The position numbers and the translations under genes were made by a program. From JAGQRJ01 sp041402045 (lineage in GTDB: Bacteria; Planctomycetota; J058), in the NCBI GenBank assembly GCA_041402045.1, contig JAWKSZ010000081.1:1-36481 (forward strand): a stretch of 36,481 bases of DNA, given 5' to 3'. Under the pieces are notes generated by a model. The model did not search any database and was not told the DNA's origin. It was given only the letters and a program-made list of their open reading frames with translations. Shown piece after piece: positions 23,281 through 32,413 of the stretch (the stretch's first letter is position 1; the number at the start of each line of letters is the position of its first letter).

Positions 23281-24479
23281 GCAGGCTCCACGAGCAAGAA
23301 GGTGCCGTCGCGGTCGGGGGTGTTCTGGGCGTGGGCCTCGAGCGCCTTGGCCAGCTTCTGCAGCAGCTCCTTGGCCTCGAGCTGGGGGGCCTCGGCGAAG
23401 GCGGCCTGCAGGCGCTCGGCGCCGAAGGGGTCGGTGGTCCCCACCCGGCGCAGGGCCCCGGCGCCGTCGCTGCCGAGCAGCAGGCGGTCGCCCGGGTGCA
23501 GCACGACCTCGAGGTCCGCCGGACGCAGCGCCTCCTCGTCGCGGCGCCCCGGGGCGCGCAGCACGCGCACCTCCTCGGTGGCGGCGTGGTAGAGCAGCGC
23601 GCCGGTGCCGCCGACCGCGCCGATCCGGACCTGGGTCCCGCCGGTGATCTGGGCCAGGGCCACGCTCACCGCCGAGCCCGGATGCAGGCTCCCGCGCAGG
23701 GCCTCGCGCAGCAGCCCGGCCAGCTCGTGAGGCGGCTCCTCGGCGGCGACGGCCAGCACGCCGCGCAGGGTGTGGCGCGCGGCGGTGGCCGCCACGCTCG
23801 CCGCGACCCCGACCCCGGACACGCTGCCGACGGCCAGGAGGGCGTCGTGGGGTCCGCGGGAGAGGGCGTCGTAGAAGTCGCCGCCGCCGTCCAGCGGGCC
23901 GTAGCGCAGGGCCCGCAGCGCGAGGTGCTCGAAGGTCCCCAGCGTCGCCGGGGCGCTCTCGTCGCGGATCCGGCGCCCGACCTCGTGCTCGGTCTTCTCG
24001 CGCTCGCGGCGCAGCAGGTCGTCGATCACCGCGCGCACCTCGGGGTGGCGCAGGGCGGCGGGGAGGTCGACGTCGGAGTCCATGGTGCGGGTGGCCGAGA
24101 GCACCTTCTCGCTGTGGGGGCCCTCCGCGGGCGGGGCGCCGTTTTGCTCCGGCGGCGCGGCGGTCGCGGCCGACGGTTCGCCGATCCGGTCTACGAGCAC
24201 GATCTTGGTGCGCCCCACGCGGACGGCGTCCCACAGGCGGAACACCTCCTCGCGCACCCGGCTGTCGTTGAGGTAGGTCCCGTTGAAGCTCTTGAGGTCG
24301 CGCACGCGATAGCCGCCGTCGGGGTGGCGTTCGATCACGCAGTGCCGACGCGAGACCATGTCGTCCTTGACGATGATGTCGTTCTCCGGTGAGCGGCCCA
24401 CGCTCACCGTGCTCTTGTCGTCGAGGTCGAGGAAGCGGTGGTCGCGCTCGGACACGACTACCAGGCGCCTCCCGGGCAT
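23277..24479 (-). CDS. FHA-domain protein with SpoIIE/PP2C-type phosphatase domain
   Basis: 400 residues from an ATG with a strong GGAGGAGG site upstream. The FHA domain is about 24-95 (GRSPENDI, SRRHCVI, SFNGTYLND) and binds phosphothreonine. A Pro/Ala linker follows, then a PP2C/SpoIIE-like domain about 185-398. Two signatures are altered: LDGGGDFYDAL keeps the first metal Asp, but GDVSGHG reads GSVSGVG and the late D-G/DD-x-T sites are SDG and DRDGT. The second metal-ligand Asp is therefore gone and catalysis may be weak or absent. It heads the carA-purA-uppS-cdsA-phoH-ybeY run (ATGA overlap with carA), whose tail is followed by a tandem STAS gene. Confidence 0.86.
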   Translation of the reverse strand: MPGRRLVVVSERDHRFLDLDDKSTVSVGRSPENDIIVKDDMVSRRHCVIERHPDGGYRVRDLKSFNGTYLNDSRVREEVFRLWDAVRVGRTKIVLVDRIGEPSAATAAPPEQNGAPPAEGPHSEKVLSATRTMDSDVDLPAALRHPEVRAVIDDLLRREREKTEHEVGRRIRDESAPATLGTFEHLALRALRYGPLDGGGDFYDALSRGPHDALLAVGSVSGVGVAASVAATAARHTLRGVLAVAAEEPPHELAGLLREALRGSLHPGSAVSVALAQITGGTQVRIGAVGGTGALLYHAATEEVRVLRAPGRRDEEALRPADLEVVLHPGDRLLLGSDGAGALRRVGTTDPFGAERLQAAFAEAPQLEAKELLQKLAKALEAHAQNTPDRDGTFLLVEPA

Positions 24480-24496
24480 AGGGGCCTCCTCCGGGA

Positions 24497-24524
24497 ACGC
24501 CGGATCCTAGTCTGGATCCGGCGT
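24497..24524. terminator. 11-bp hairpin between the lipoprotein and FHA genes
   Basis: ACGCCGGATCC pairs perfectly with GGATCCGGCGT around a 6-base loop. It lies 24 bases beyond the minus-strand lipoprotein stop and 18 bases before the FHA start, so it marks a transcription boundary or an attenuator. The tail on the minus strand is only TTCCCGG, so intrinsic termination is not certain. Confidence 0.55.
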
Positions 24525-24547
24525 AAAGTGAAGCCGGGAAGGGAGAT

Positions 24548-25243
24548 TCACTCGGCCGACGGCTCCCCCCCGGGGGCGGGGGCGCCGCACTCCGGGCAGT
24601 GCTTCCAGGTGGGCTCGAGGGCGGTGCCGCAGGCGGCGCAGGCGGAGCTCTGGGGCGGCGCAGGGCCAGGCTCGGCGGGCGCTGCGCCTGCCAGCGCCGC
24701 GAGGGCCGCCGCGGAGAGGCGCTCCAGGTTCTCGAGCACCAGGGGGTGCTCGTGGAGCGGCGCGGCCCAGGGCTCGTCGTAGGCCGGGGGCCAGAACAGC
24801 CAGAGCAGGCTCGCGCTGGACTCCACGCTGGAGCTCGCGTGTCCGCTCGCGAGCACGGTCCCTTGCTCGTCCAGGAGCTGCGCGTCCGCCTCGAGGGTCA
24901 GCTCGCTGACCCGCGGCGCGCAGAACAGGGTCAGCCAGTGCACGAGGTAGCGCCACACCGGCGTCTCGTGCACCCGGGAGAGCTCGAGGCGCACCGTGCG
25001 CGGCGGAGCGTCCGGGGCCAAGAGCCCCGAGCTCTCGAGCTCACGGCGCGCGAGCTTGTCCCAGGCCGCGGGCCCCTCCCAGGGCTCCCCCTCGTAGCGG
25101 TAGTAGAGCTCGGCGCGGTTGGCGACCGGGCGGACCTCGCGGCGCGGGGGGCCCTCGGGCAGGGGGCGTCCCTGGGTGCGCACGGTGCAGCCCGCGAGGG
25201 CGACCGCGGCCAGCGCGGCGCAGAGCGCGCCGCGCGCGCTCAC
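24548..25243 (-). CDS. Lipoprotein with C-terminal zinc ribbon, unknown function
   Basis: 231 residues from GTG 25243 (GTGA overlap with pepQ). The first ~20 residues form a lipoprotein signal ending in AVALAGC. The middle is beta-rich (PRTVRLELSRVHETPVWRYL, SELTLEADAQLLDEQG), resembling small outer-membrane-associated lipoproteins. The C-terminus is a zinc ribbon, CAACGTALE ... HCPECGAP (two C-x2-C pairs). A ribbon outside the cytoplasm is unusual for a lipoprotein, so the signal call should be tested. Upstream of the FHA gene, on the same strand. Confidence 0.7.
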   Translation of the reverse strand: MSARGALCAALAAVALAGCTVRTQGRPLPEGPPRREVRPVANRAELYYRYEGEPWEGPAAWDKLARRELESSGLLAPDAPPRTVRLELSRVHETPVWRYLVHWLTLFCAPRVSELTLEADAQLLDEQGTVLASGHASSSVESSASLLWLFWPPAYDEPWAAPLHEHPLVLENLERLSAAALAALAGAAPAEPGPAPPQSSACAACGTALEPTWKHCPECGAPAPGGEPSAE

Positions 25244-26589
25244 GTCACGCTCGCGCTGGCGACCACGAACGGGCGGCTGAGGTTCTCGCAGCCACCGGCG
25301 GTCACGTGCACGTCGTCCTCGACGCGCACGCCGCCGCAGGGCGTGAGCCGATCGATCAGGGCCCAGTCGAAGGCGGGGTCGTTGGCCTCGCGGTAGCGGG
25401 CCAGGAGCGCGGGAATGAAGTAGAGCCCGGGCTCCACCGTGAGCACGTGCCCGGCCTCGACCGGGCGCACGGTGCGCAGGTGGGGGAAGCGCTCGGGGCG
25501 CTCGCCTTGCTCTTCCTCGGGGCGCGTGGAGAGTCCGCCCACGTCGTGGACCTGGAGCCCGAGGTGGTGGCCTAGTCCGTGGGGGTAGAAGGCGAAGGTC
25601 AGGTCGCGGGCGAAGGCCTCCTCGGGGGAGACGGTGAGCACGCCCAGGTCGCAGAGGATCTGGCCGATCCCGCGGTAGCTCTGCTCGTGGAGCTCGACGA
25701 AGGCCTTGCCCGGGGCGACCGCCTGCACGAGCTCGTCCTGCAGCGCGTACATCCGCCGCGCGAGCTCGGCGAAGGGCTCCGGGGCGCCAGGGCGCACGTA
25801 GCTGCGGGTGATGTCCGAGGCGTAGCCGTCGACCTCGGCGCCGGCGTCGATCAGGAAGGTGTGCCCCGGGCGCGGGGCCTCCCGGCGCTTGGCGGTGTAG
25901 TGCAAGACCGCCGAGGCCTCGTCCCAGCACACGATGTTCGGGTACGGCGTCTCGTGGGCCAGCGCGCCCAGCGCCTCGAGGTAGCGCGCGTGCAGCGCGC
26001 GCTCGCTGAGCCCCTCGGCCACCCCCGCGCGCACCGCGGCGTGGCCCTTGCCCGCGAGCTCGGTGGCCGCGCGCAAGCGCCCGACCTCGTAGGGGGTCGT
26101 GGTCGCGCGGTGCCAGTCGAGCACGGCCATCAGCGGCTGGGGCTCGAGGGCCTCGTCGGCGATCCCCAGGACGTCGGCGAACTCCTCGTCGTTGCCCACG
26201 TAGGCGTAGCCCGCGAGCTCACCCAGCTCGCGCAGGAGCACGTCGGGCTCCGAGGCCTCGCGGGTGTGGAGCAGCTCGAGGGCCGGGTGCGCGGGCAGCG
26301 GGTGCGGCTGCTCCCAGAAGCTCACCGGGCGGAAGATCCAGAGGGTGGGCTCGCCGCCGCGGGGGTAGACCAGCACGTGCCCGGGCCCCTCGAGGGGCGC
26401 CCAGCGGCGGAAGTGCGGCACCGAGTGGAACGGCACCTCCTGGTCGTCGGCGTGGTAGTAGACGCCGCAGCCGGCGTGGAACACGACGCCGCGATAGCTC
26501 TGGCCCGCGGCCTCGCTGCGCGCGAGGGCGTCCTCGGTCGCCGCGCGCACGGCCTGGAGGTGGGCGGCGTAGTCCTCGGTCGCGCCCAT
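25240..26589 (-). CDS. pepQ: Xaa-Pro dipeptidase (M24 family, PepQ-like)
   Basis: 449 residues from ATG 26589. The N-terminal creatinase-like part shows GVYYHADDQEVPFHSVPHF, typical of PepQ, and WAPLEGPGHVLVYP. The C-terminal pita-bread fold has the metal ligands in FLIDAGAEVDGYASDITRSY (two Asp), HGLGHHLGLQVHDVGG (His), LTVEPGLYF (Glu) and RVEDDVHV (Glu). It releases the amino acid in front of proline from dipeptides. It starts three bases after the Hsp70 stop, so it is coupled to that gene, and its stop overlaps the lipoprotein start. Confidence 0.93.
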   Translation of the reverse strand: MGATEDYAAHLQAVRAATEDALARSEAAGQSYRGVVFHAGCGVYYHADDQEVPFHSVPHFRRWAPLEGPGHVLVYPRGGEPTLWIFRPVSFWEQPHPLPAHPALELLHTREASEPDVLLRELGELAGYAYVGNDEEFADVLGIADEALEPQPLMAVLDWHRATTTPYEVGRLRAATELAGKGHAAVRAGVAEGLSERALHARYLEALGALAHETPYPNIVCWDEASAVLHYTAKRREAPRPGHTFLIDAGAEVDGYASDITRSYVRPGAPEPFAELARRMYALQDELVQAVAPGKAFVELHEQSYRGIGQILCDLGVLTVSPEEAFARDLTFAFYPHGLGHHLGLQVHDVGGLSTRPEEEQGERPERFPHLRTVRPVEAGHVLTVEPGLYFIPALLARYREANDPAFDWALIDRLTPCGGVRVEDDVHVTAGGCENLSRPFVVASASVT

Positions 26590-26592
26590 GGC

Positions 26593-28209
<1,617 letters not shown>

Positions 28210-28362
28210 GCTTTGTGGCTCCTTCGTGGGGCCCCGACGATAACCGCCCCGCAGGAGAATGACCACGCAGAGCGAGCGGCGCAAACCCTCTCGGGGTTCG
28301 TGGCGTCAGGGGTTCGCGCGCTCCCCTCGTCCTTGACATACTGCGCCGTAGGAGGGGGGCGC
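28210..28362. promoter_or_regulatory. Divergent promoter region of hsp70 and terB-like genes
   Basis: 153 bases separate the two starts. On the minus side AAGGAG precedes the Hsp70 ATG. On the plus side AGGAGG at 28350-28355, seven bases from the ATG at 28363, is a strong ribosome site. TTGACA at 28333-28338 resembles a -35, but no -10 lies 17 bases on. GGGGTTCG occurs twice (near 28292 and 28309) with 9 bases between, which could be a binding site. No HrcA/CIRCE repeat is visible. Confidence 0.4.
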
Positions 28363-28767
28363 ATGTTTCTCGCCGAGCTCGATCCGTCTCAGCGCAGGGC
28401 CTTCTGCGGCATGGCTCAGTACCTGATCCTGAGCGACAAGATCGTGGACCTGCGCGAGGAGCAGGCGCTGGTCCAGGCGCGGCGCGAAATGGGGCTCAGC
28501 GAGCTCGTCCCCGTGCCCGAGGACGACGCCGAATTCCTCGCCCTGGCCGACGTGTTCGAGGGCGTCGAGGCCAAGCGGATCGCGCTCCTCGAGGCCAGCT
28601 TCATGGCCATGACGGACCGCGACGTGGACGAGCGCGAGGCGCTCTTGCTGGAGCAGCTCTGCGAGCGCCTGGGCTTGGGAGCCGACGCTCTGGAGGGCGC
28701 GCGGGACTGGGCGACGGCGAAGCTCGAGCTCCGCGATCGCGGGAGGGCCTTCGTCGCCGGAGGCTAG
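28363..28767 (+). CDS. TerB-like small helical protein
   Basis: 134 residues, mainly helical. The pattern YLILSDKIVDLREEQAL near residues 20-36 and MTDRDVDEREALLLEQLCER near 85-104 gives two acidic repeats, as in the TerB tellurite-resistance fold (COG3793-like), in which such acidic sites bind metal. The similarity is in general shape and motif, so a relative of TerB rather than TerB itself is claimed. It has a strong ribosome site. It ends four bases before the double kinase-like gene on the same strand, so the two are an operon and probably partners. It has no membrane span or signal. Confidence 0.68.
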   Translation: MFLAELDPSQRRAFCGMAQYLILSDKIVDLREEQALVQARREMGLSELVPVPEDDAEFLALADVFEGVEAKRIALLEASFMAMTDRDVDEREALLLEQLCERLGLGADALEGARDWATAKLELRDRGRAFVAGG

Positions 28768-28771
28768 GGGC

Positions 28772-30706
28772 ATGAGCGAACTCGAACAGCTGGAGCTGAG
28801 GCAGGAGCTCGGCCGGGGACCGCTGGGGGCGAGCTACGCCGCCCTCTACCGCGGGCAGCCGGTGGTGGCCAAGGTCTTGACCGGCAAGTTCAACGGCTAC
28901 CCGGAGCTCCTGCAGGGGGTGCTGGACGACGTCCGCGCCTGGGTGGGGTTCGAGCACCCCAGCGCGGTGGCGCCCCTCGAGATCGGCACCTACCGCGACC
29001 GCTCGGTGATCCTCTGGCAGCACGCGCGGGGCGCCAAGACCCTGGAGGCCGTGCTCGCCGAGCGCGGGCCCTTCGACCCCATGGACGCGTTGTTCGTGAT
29101 CCGCGACGTGGCGCTCCTGCTCGCGGCGGTGCACCAGGGCGACGCGCCGGTGGGCGACGTGCGCGCGAGCAAGGTGTACTTCGACGGGCGCACGACGCGG
29201 CTCGCGGATCTGGGTCTGGCCCGCGCGTCCTGCCTGGCGCAGGGCTTCGGCCGCGAGGGGCTGCACTTCGGGCACCCCGCCTACCTCGCCCCCGAGGTCA
29301 ACCAGGCCGAGCTCAAGGACCCCACCCCGCAGACCGACGTCTACGCGCTGGGGATCCTCTACTACGAGCTCGTGACCGGGAAGCCGCCCTTCGAGGGGGA
29401 CCCGATCATGGTCTTGCACGACCAGCTCGAGACCCCGCTCCCCCGGCCTCCGAGCCTGCGTGAGCACCCGCAGCTCCTGGAGTTCCTGCAGAACCTCACG
29501 GCGAAGGTCCCCGCCAAACGCCTGCGCAACGGGCTGCAGGTCGTGCAGGAGCTCTACCGCGCCGTGGGCAAGGAGCCGCCGGCTCCCGAGGAGCTGCAGG
29601 CGACGGCGACCGCGTGCTGGAAGAGCCGCGACCACAAGCTCCAGGAGTGGAGCACCGAGCGGATCCGGACGCTCCCCGGCGGGCCCAACGTCGCGCGCGC
29701 GGTCACCGGGCGCCTGCCGCGCATGCTGCTCGAGAGCGACGAGCCGCAGCAGCCGGTCGAGGAGGGGGTGCAGGTCGAGGGCAAGCTCGGGCGCGGCCCG
29801 GTCGGCACGACCTACGAGGGCAAGCTCAAGGACTACTCCGGTGACGTCGTGGTCAAGGTGCTCTCGCAGCGCTTCGACCAGCACGACGGCCTGACCGAGC
29901 TCGTGCTCGGCGACTTCCGCCGCGCCGAGGGGCTGGCGGGCCCCGGGATCGTGGGTCTGCTGCGCCTGGCCTCGGTCTCGGGGCGACACCTGTGCGTCAT
30001 GGAGCGCGAGCGCGGGGGCACCCTGCGCCGCTTCCTCGCGCAGCACCAGCGCCTGCCGGTGCTCCCGCTGCTCGAGCGCGTGCGCGAGATCCTCGAGGCG
30101 CTGGCCGCGGGCCAGCGCCGGGGTCTGGCCCACGGCGACCTGCGGCCGGAGAAGGTGTTCATTAGCGCCGAGGGCAAGGCGCGGCTGTGCGACTACGGCC
30201 TCGCGCGCGCGGCGTGCCTGGGGGCGGGCTACGCCGCCTTCGGCATGCCCTTCGGGCATCCGGAATACCTCGCGCCCGAGGTGCTGCAGGAGGGGCTCAA
30301 GGAGCCCACCCTGCAGAGCGACCTCTACGCCCTGGGGATCCTGCTCTTCGAGTGCATCGCGGGCGGCGTCCCCTTCCGCGGCGAGACCCCGCGCGACACC
30401 CTGCGCCTGCACCTGCGCGCGGGGCTCCCGCAGTTCCCGCCGTCCTTCAAGGTGCCGCCCGCGGCCTACGACTTCGTGGCGCGCCTCACCTCCAAGGATC
30501 CGGATCGCCGCCCCGCGACGATCGAGGAGGTCCTGGCCAAGGTCGACCTCTGCGCCAAGCAGGTGCGCCTGCTCGAGGCAGAGGGATCGAGCGGCTGGAG
30601 CGGCGCGAAGATCGACGAGGCGCGTCCGGTGGGGCCCAAGGACTGGCCCCAGGACGGCTACGAGTCGGAGGAGCTGATCCCGAAGTCCCCCTTGGACTTC
30701 GGGTAG
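28772..30706 (+). CDS. Double kinase-like protein (two atypical Ser/Thr kinase domains)
   Basis: 644 residues with two kinase folds from internal duplication, about 7-270 and 330-600, and no membrane span. Domain 1: LGRGPLGASY, VVAKVL, GDVRASKVYF, LADLGLA, FGHPAYLAPEV. Domain 2: LGRGPVGTTY, VVVKVL, HGDLRPEKVF, LCDYGLA, FGHPEYLAPEV. In both the HRD Arg is Gly, the catalytic-loop Lys is Arg and the metal-binding Asn is Lys; DFG reads DLG and DYG. The VAIK lysine and HRD Asp remain. Known: loss of the Asn usually impairs phosphotransfer. Inferred: pseudokinases or ATP-binding scaffolds. They share the segment around LAPEV, QxDxYALGIL. It follows the TerB-like gene by four bases. Confidence 0.88.
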   Translation: MSELEQLELRQELGRGPLGASYAALYRGQPVVAKVLTGKFNGYPELLQGVLDDVRAWVGFEHPSAVAPLEIGTYRDRSVILWQHARGAKTLEAVLAERGPFDPMDALFVIRDVALLLAAVHQGDAPVGDVRASKVYFDGRTTRLADLGLARASCLAQGFGREGLHFGHPAYLAPEVNQAELKDPTPQTDVYALGILYYELVTGKPPFEGDPIMVLHDQLETPLPRPPSLREHPQLLEFLQNLTAKVPAKRLRNGLQVVQELYRAVGKEPPAPEELQATATACWKSRDHKLQEWSTERIRTLPGGPNVARAVTGRLPRMLLESDEPQQPVEEGVQVEGKLGRGPVGTTYEGKLKDYSGDVVVKVLSQRFDQHDGLTELVLGDFRRAEGLAGPGIVGLLRLASVSGRHLCVMERERGGTLRRFLAQHQRLPVLPLLERVREILEALAAGQRRGLAHGDLRPEKVFISAEGKARLCDYGLARAACLGAGYAAFGMPFGHPEYLAPEVLQEGLKEPTLQSDLYALGILLFECIAGGVPFRGETPRDTLRLHLRAGLPQFPPSFKVPPAAYDFVARLTSKDPDRRPATIEEVLAKVDLCAKQVRLLEAEGSSGWSGAKIDEARPVGPKDWPQDGYESEELIPKSPLDFG

Positions 30707-30710
30707 GCGG

Positions 30711-30899
30711 TCACGCTCCGAGGCGGTAGACCTTGCGGCGGGCGTCGAGCAGCTCGTGGGGGCGGGGGGTCGGGATCCGGACCGCCTTGTGGCAGGCGCG
30801 GCAGCGGCGGACCGTGCCGGCGTCCCGCACGCGCACGGCGTGACCGGCGCGGCAGCAGGGGCAGCGGTAGCGAATGTAGAGCAGGACGGGGTCGTTCAC
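30711..30899 (-). CDS. Small zinc ribbon protein
   Basis: 62 residues from GTG 30899. YRCPCCRAGHAVRVRD and VRRCRACHKAVRIP give two C-x2-C pairs about 20 apart with basic residues between, a zinc ribbon of RNA- or DNA-binding type. It ends four bases from the convergent double kinase-like gene. It lies 29 bases downstream of the dus stop on the same strand and may be read through from it. Unnamed family; the metal site is the only supported statement. Confidence 0.65.
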   Translation of the reverse strand: MNDPVLLYIRYRCPCCRAGHAVRVRDAGTVRRCRACHKAVRIPTPRPHELLDARRKVYRLGA

Positions 30900-30928
30900 A
30901 CCCCGGTCCCTGCACGCGCAGGGCCGGG

Positions 30929-31990
30929 CTAACCCCTGGCGGCGTCGAGGGGTTCGTCCCGCTGGGACGGCCCTTCGTGCGCACCTGTCGCCGCCGGTGA
31001 CAGCGCGCCGAAGGCCAAGGCCTCCAGCTCCTCGATCGTGGCGCTGCGCAGCAGCCGGGTGCGCAGCGCGTCGGAGATCGCGATCCCCACGTCCAGGCGC
31101 CGGTAGAGCTGCTTGAGCTGGCCCAGGACCGAGCGCTCGTTGCCCCGGGCGCGGAGCATGTCGTCGCGGTAGCGCCGGTGGAAGCGCCACAGCGCCGCCG
31201 GGTCGACCTGAGGCTCGGGGGCGCCGGCGCGCGCCGCGGCCAGCCGCGCCAGGAGCCAGGGATCGCGGAGCATGCCGCGCCCGATCATGATCCCGTCGAC
31301 CCCGGTCTCCTCGAGCATGCGCTCGGCGTCGGCGGGGCAGGTCACGTCGCCGTTGCCGATCAAGGGCAGCGCGGTCAGCGCGCGCACCCGCGCCAACTGG
31401 TCCCAGCGCGCGGGGTGCTTGTAGCCGTCGCGGACGGTCCGGGCGTGGACGGTGAGCGCCGCCGGGCCGGCGGCGTTGACCGCCGCGATCAGCTCGTCGA
31501 GGCCCGCGGTGTCCTCGATCCCCAGGCGGATCTTGGCGGTGACCGGGACCTCTACGGCCTCGACGGTGGCCCGGATCATGGCCGCGACCTGCGCCGGGTC
31601 GCGCAGCATGCCCGAGCCCGCGCACTTGTTGAACACCCGCGGGGCGGGGCAGCCGAAGTTGAGGTCGACGGTGGGCGCGCCGACGCGCACCGCGGCCTGC
31701 GCGCTCTGGGCGACGAGCTCGGGCTGGGTCCCCATGAGCTGCACCCCGACGGGGACGTCGGGGCGCGGAGGGCCCAGGTCCCGGCGCACGTGCTTGGGGC
31801 GCAGGGCCTGCTGCGACACCCGGAGGAACTCGGTCCACGCGGCGCCGGCGCCGCCCAGGTCGAGGATCAGGTCGCGGAACACGCGGTGGGTCACGCCCTC
31901 CATGGGGGCGAGCACGAAGGGCGGGTCGAACACCACGCCCCGCCCCAGGTCGAGGGCGGGGACCTCACGCACGCGGCTGAGCTCGCTCAC
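30929..31990 (-). CDS. dus: tRNA-dihydrouridine synthase
   Basis: 353 residues from GTG 31990, overlapping the SUI1 stop by four bases (GTGA). FMN enzyme that reduces uridine in the D-loop of tRNA with NADPH. FVLAPMEGVTHRVFR (FMN site), VGVQLMGTQPE, DLNFGCPAPRVFNKCAGSGM (catalytic Cys), TAKIRLGIEDT, ALTVHARTVRDGYKHPARWD and LIGNGDV, GIMIGRGMLRDPW are all in order. Subclass is not certain (DusA, B or C); the barrel and motifs look DusB-like. The C-terminus has a helical RNA-binding part. Confidence 0.93.
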   Translation of the reverse strand: MSELSRVREVPALDLGRGVVFDPPFVLAPMEGVTHRVFRDLILDLGGAGAAWTEFLRVSQQALRPKHVRRDLGPPRPDVPVGVQLMGTQPELVAQSAQAAVRVGAPTVDLNFGCPAPRVFNKCAGSGMLRDPAQVAAMIRATVEAVEVPVTAKIRLGIEDTAGLDELIAAVNAAGPAALTVHARTVRDGYKHPARWDQLARVRALTALPLIGNGDVTCPADAERMLEETGVDGIMIGRGMLRDPWLLARLAAARAGAPEPQVDPAALWRFHRRYRDDMLRARGNERSVLGQLKQLYRRLDVGIAISDALRTRLLRSATIEELEALAFGALSPAATGAHEGPSQRDEPLDAARG

Positions 31991-32310
31991 CCTCGGATCG
32001 TGAACCCGAGGCCTTCGAACAGCTCGCGCACCGCCTCGCGGTGGTCGCCCTGGAGCTCGAAGCGGTCCTGCTTGAGGGCGCCCCCCGCGCCGATCTTGGC
32101 CTTGAGCTGCTTGAGGATCGGCTTGAAGTAGGTCGGGTTGTGGGGGAGGTCGGAGAGCACGGTCACGACCTTGCCCTTGCGCCCGTGGGTGTCCAGCTTG
32201 AGCCGGAGGGTGGTCGACGAGGGGTCGACCGGCTTCGCCTTGGGGCCCTTCCGCGGCTTGGGCTGCTGCCCCCCGCGGGTCGTGTCGTAGACCAATCGCT
32301 CGTCGCGCAT
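31987..32310 (-). CDS. SUI1/YciH-family translation factor
   Basis: 107 residues from ATG 32310. A basic N-terminal stretch (QQPKPRKGPKAKPVD) is followed by the SUI1 fold: LRLKLDTHGRKGKVVTVL, and the basic loop and helices KQLKAKIGAGGALKQDRFEL, with the GGxLKxDxxEIQGDH pattern (LQGDHREAV). Relative of eukaryotic eIF1; in bacteria these proteins act on initiation fidelity and recovery from stress. It overlaps the dus start by four bases, so a tRNA/translation mini-operon with dus is likely. Confidence 0.92.
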   Translation of the reverse strand: MRDERLVYDTTRGGQQPKPRKGPKAKPVDPSSTTLRLKLDTHGRKGKVVTVLSDLPHNPTYFKPILKQLKAKIGAGGALKQDRFELQGDHREAVRELFEGLGFTIRG

Positions 32311-32413
32311 GGCGTCAGTGTAAACGGATCCCTGGGCGCGCGGCCCGAGGAATCCTCGGCGCTGCACGTCAGAGGTTCCGCCTGCACCGGAACGTCGGAC
32401 GCACGGCACAGCG

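Noticed and set aside
28333..28361. TTGACA as a classic -35 promoter element
   Set aside because: No TATAAT-like sequence lies at the right distance, so it is not called as a promoter.
28210..28362. CIRCE/HrcA operator upstream of hsp70
   Set aside because: No TTAGCACTC-type inverted repeat is present.
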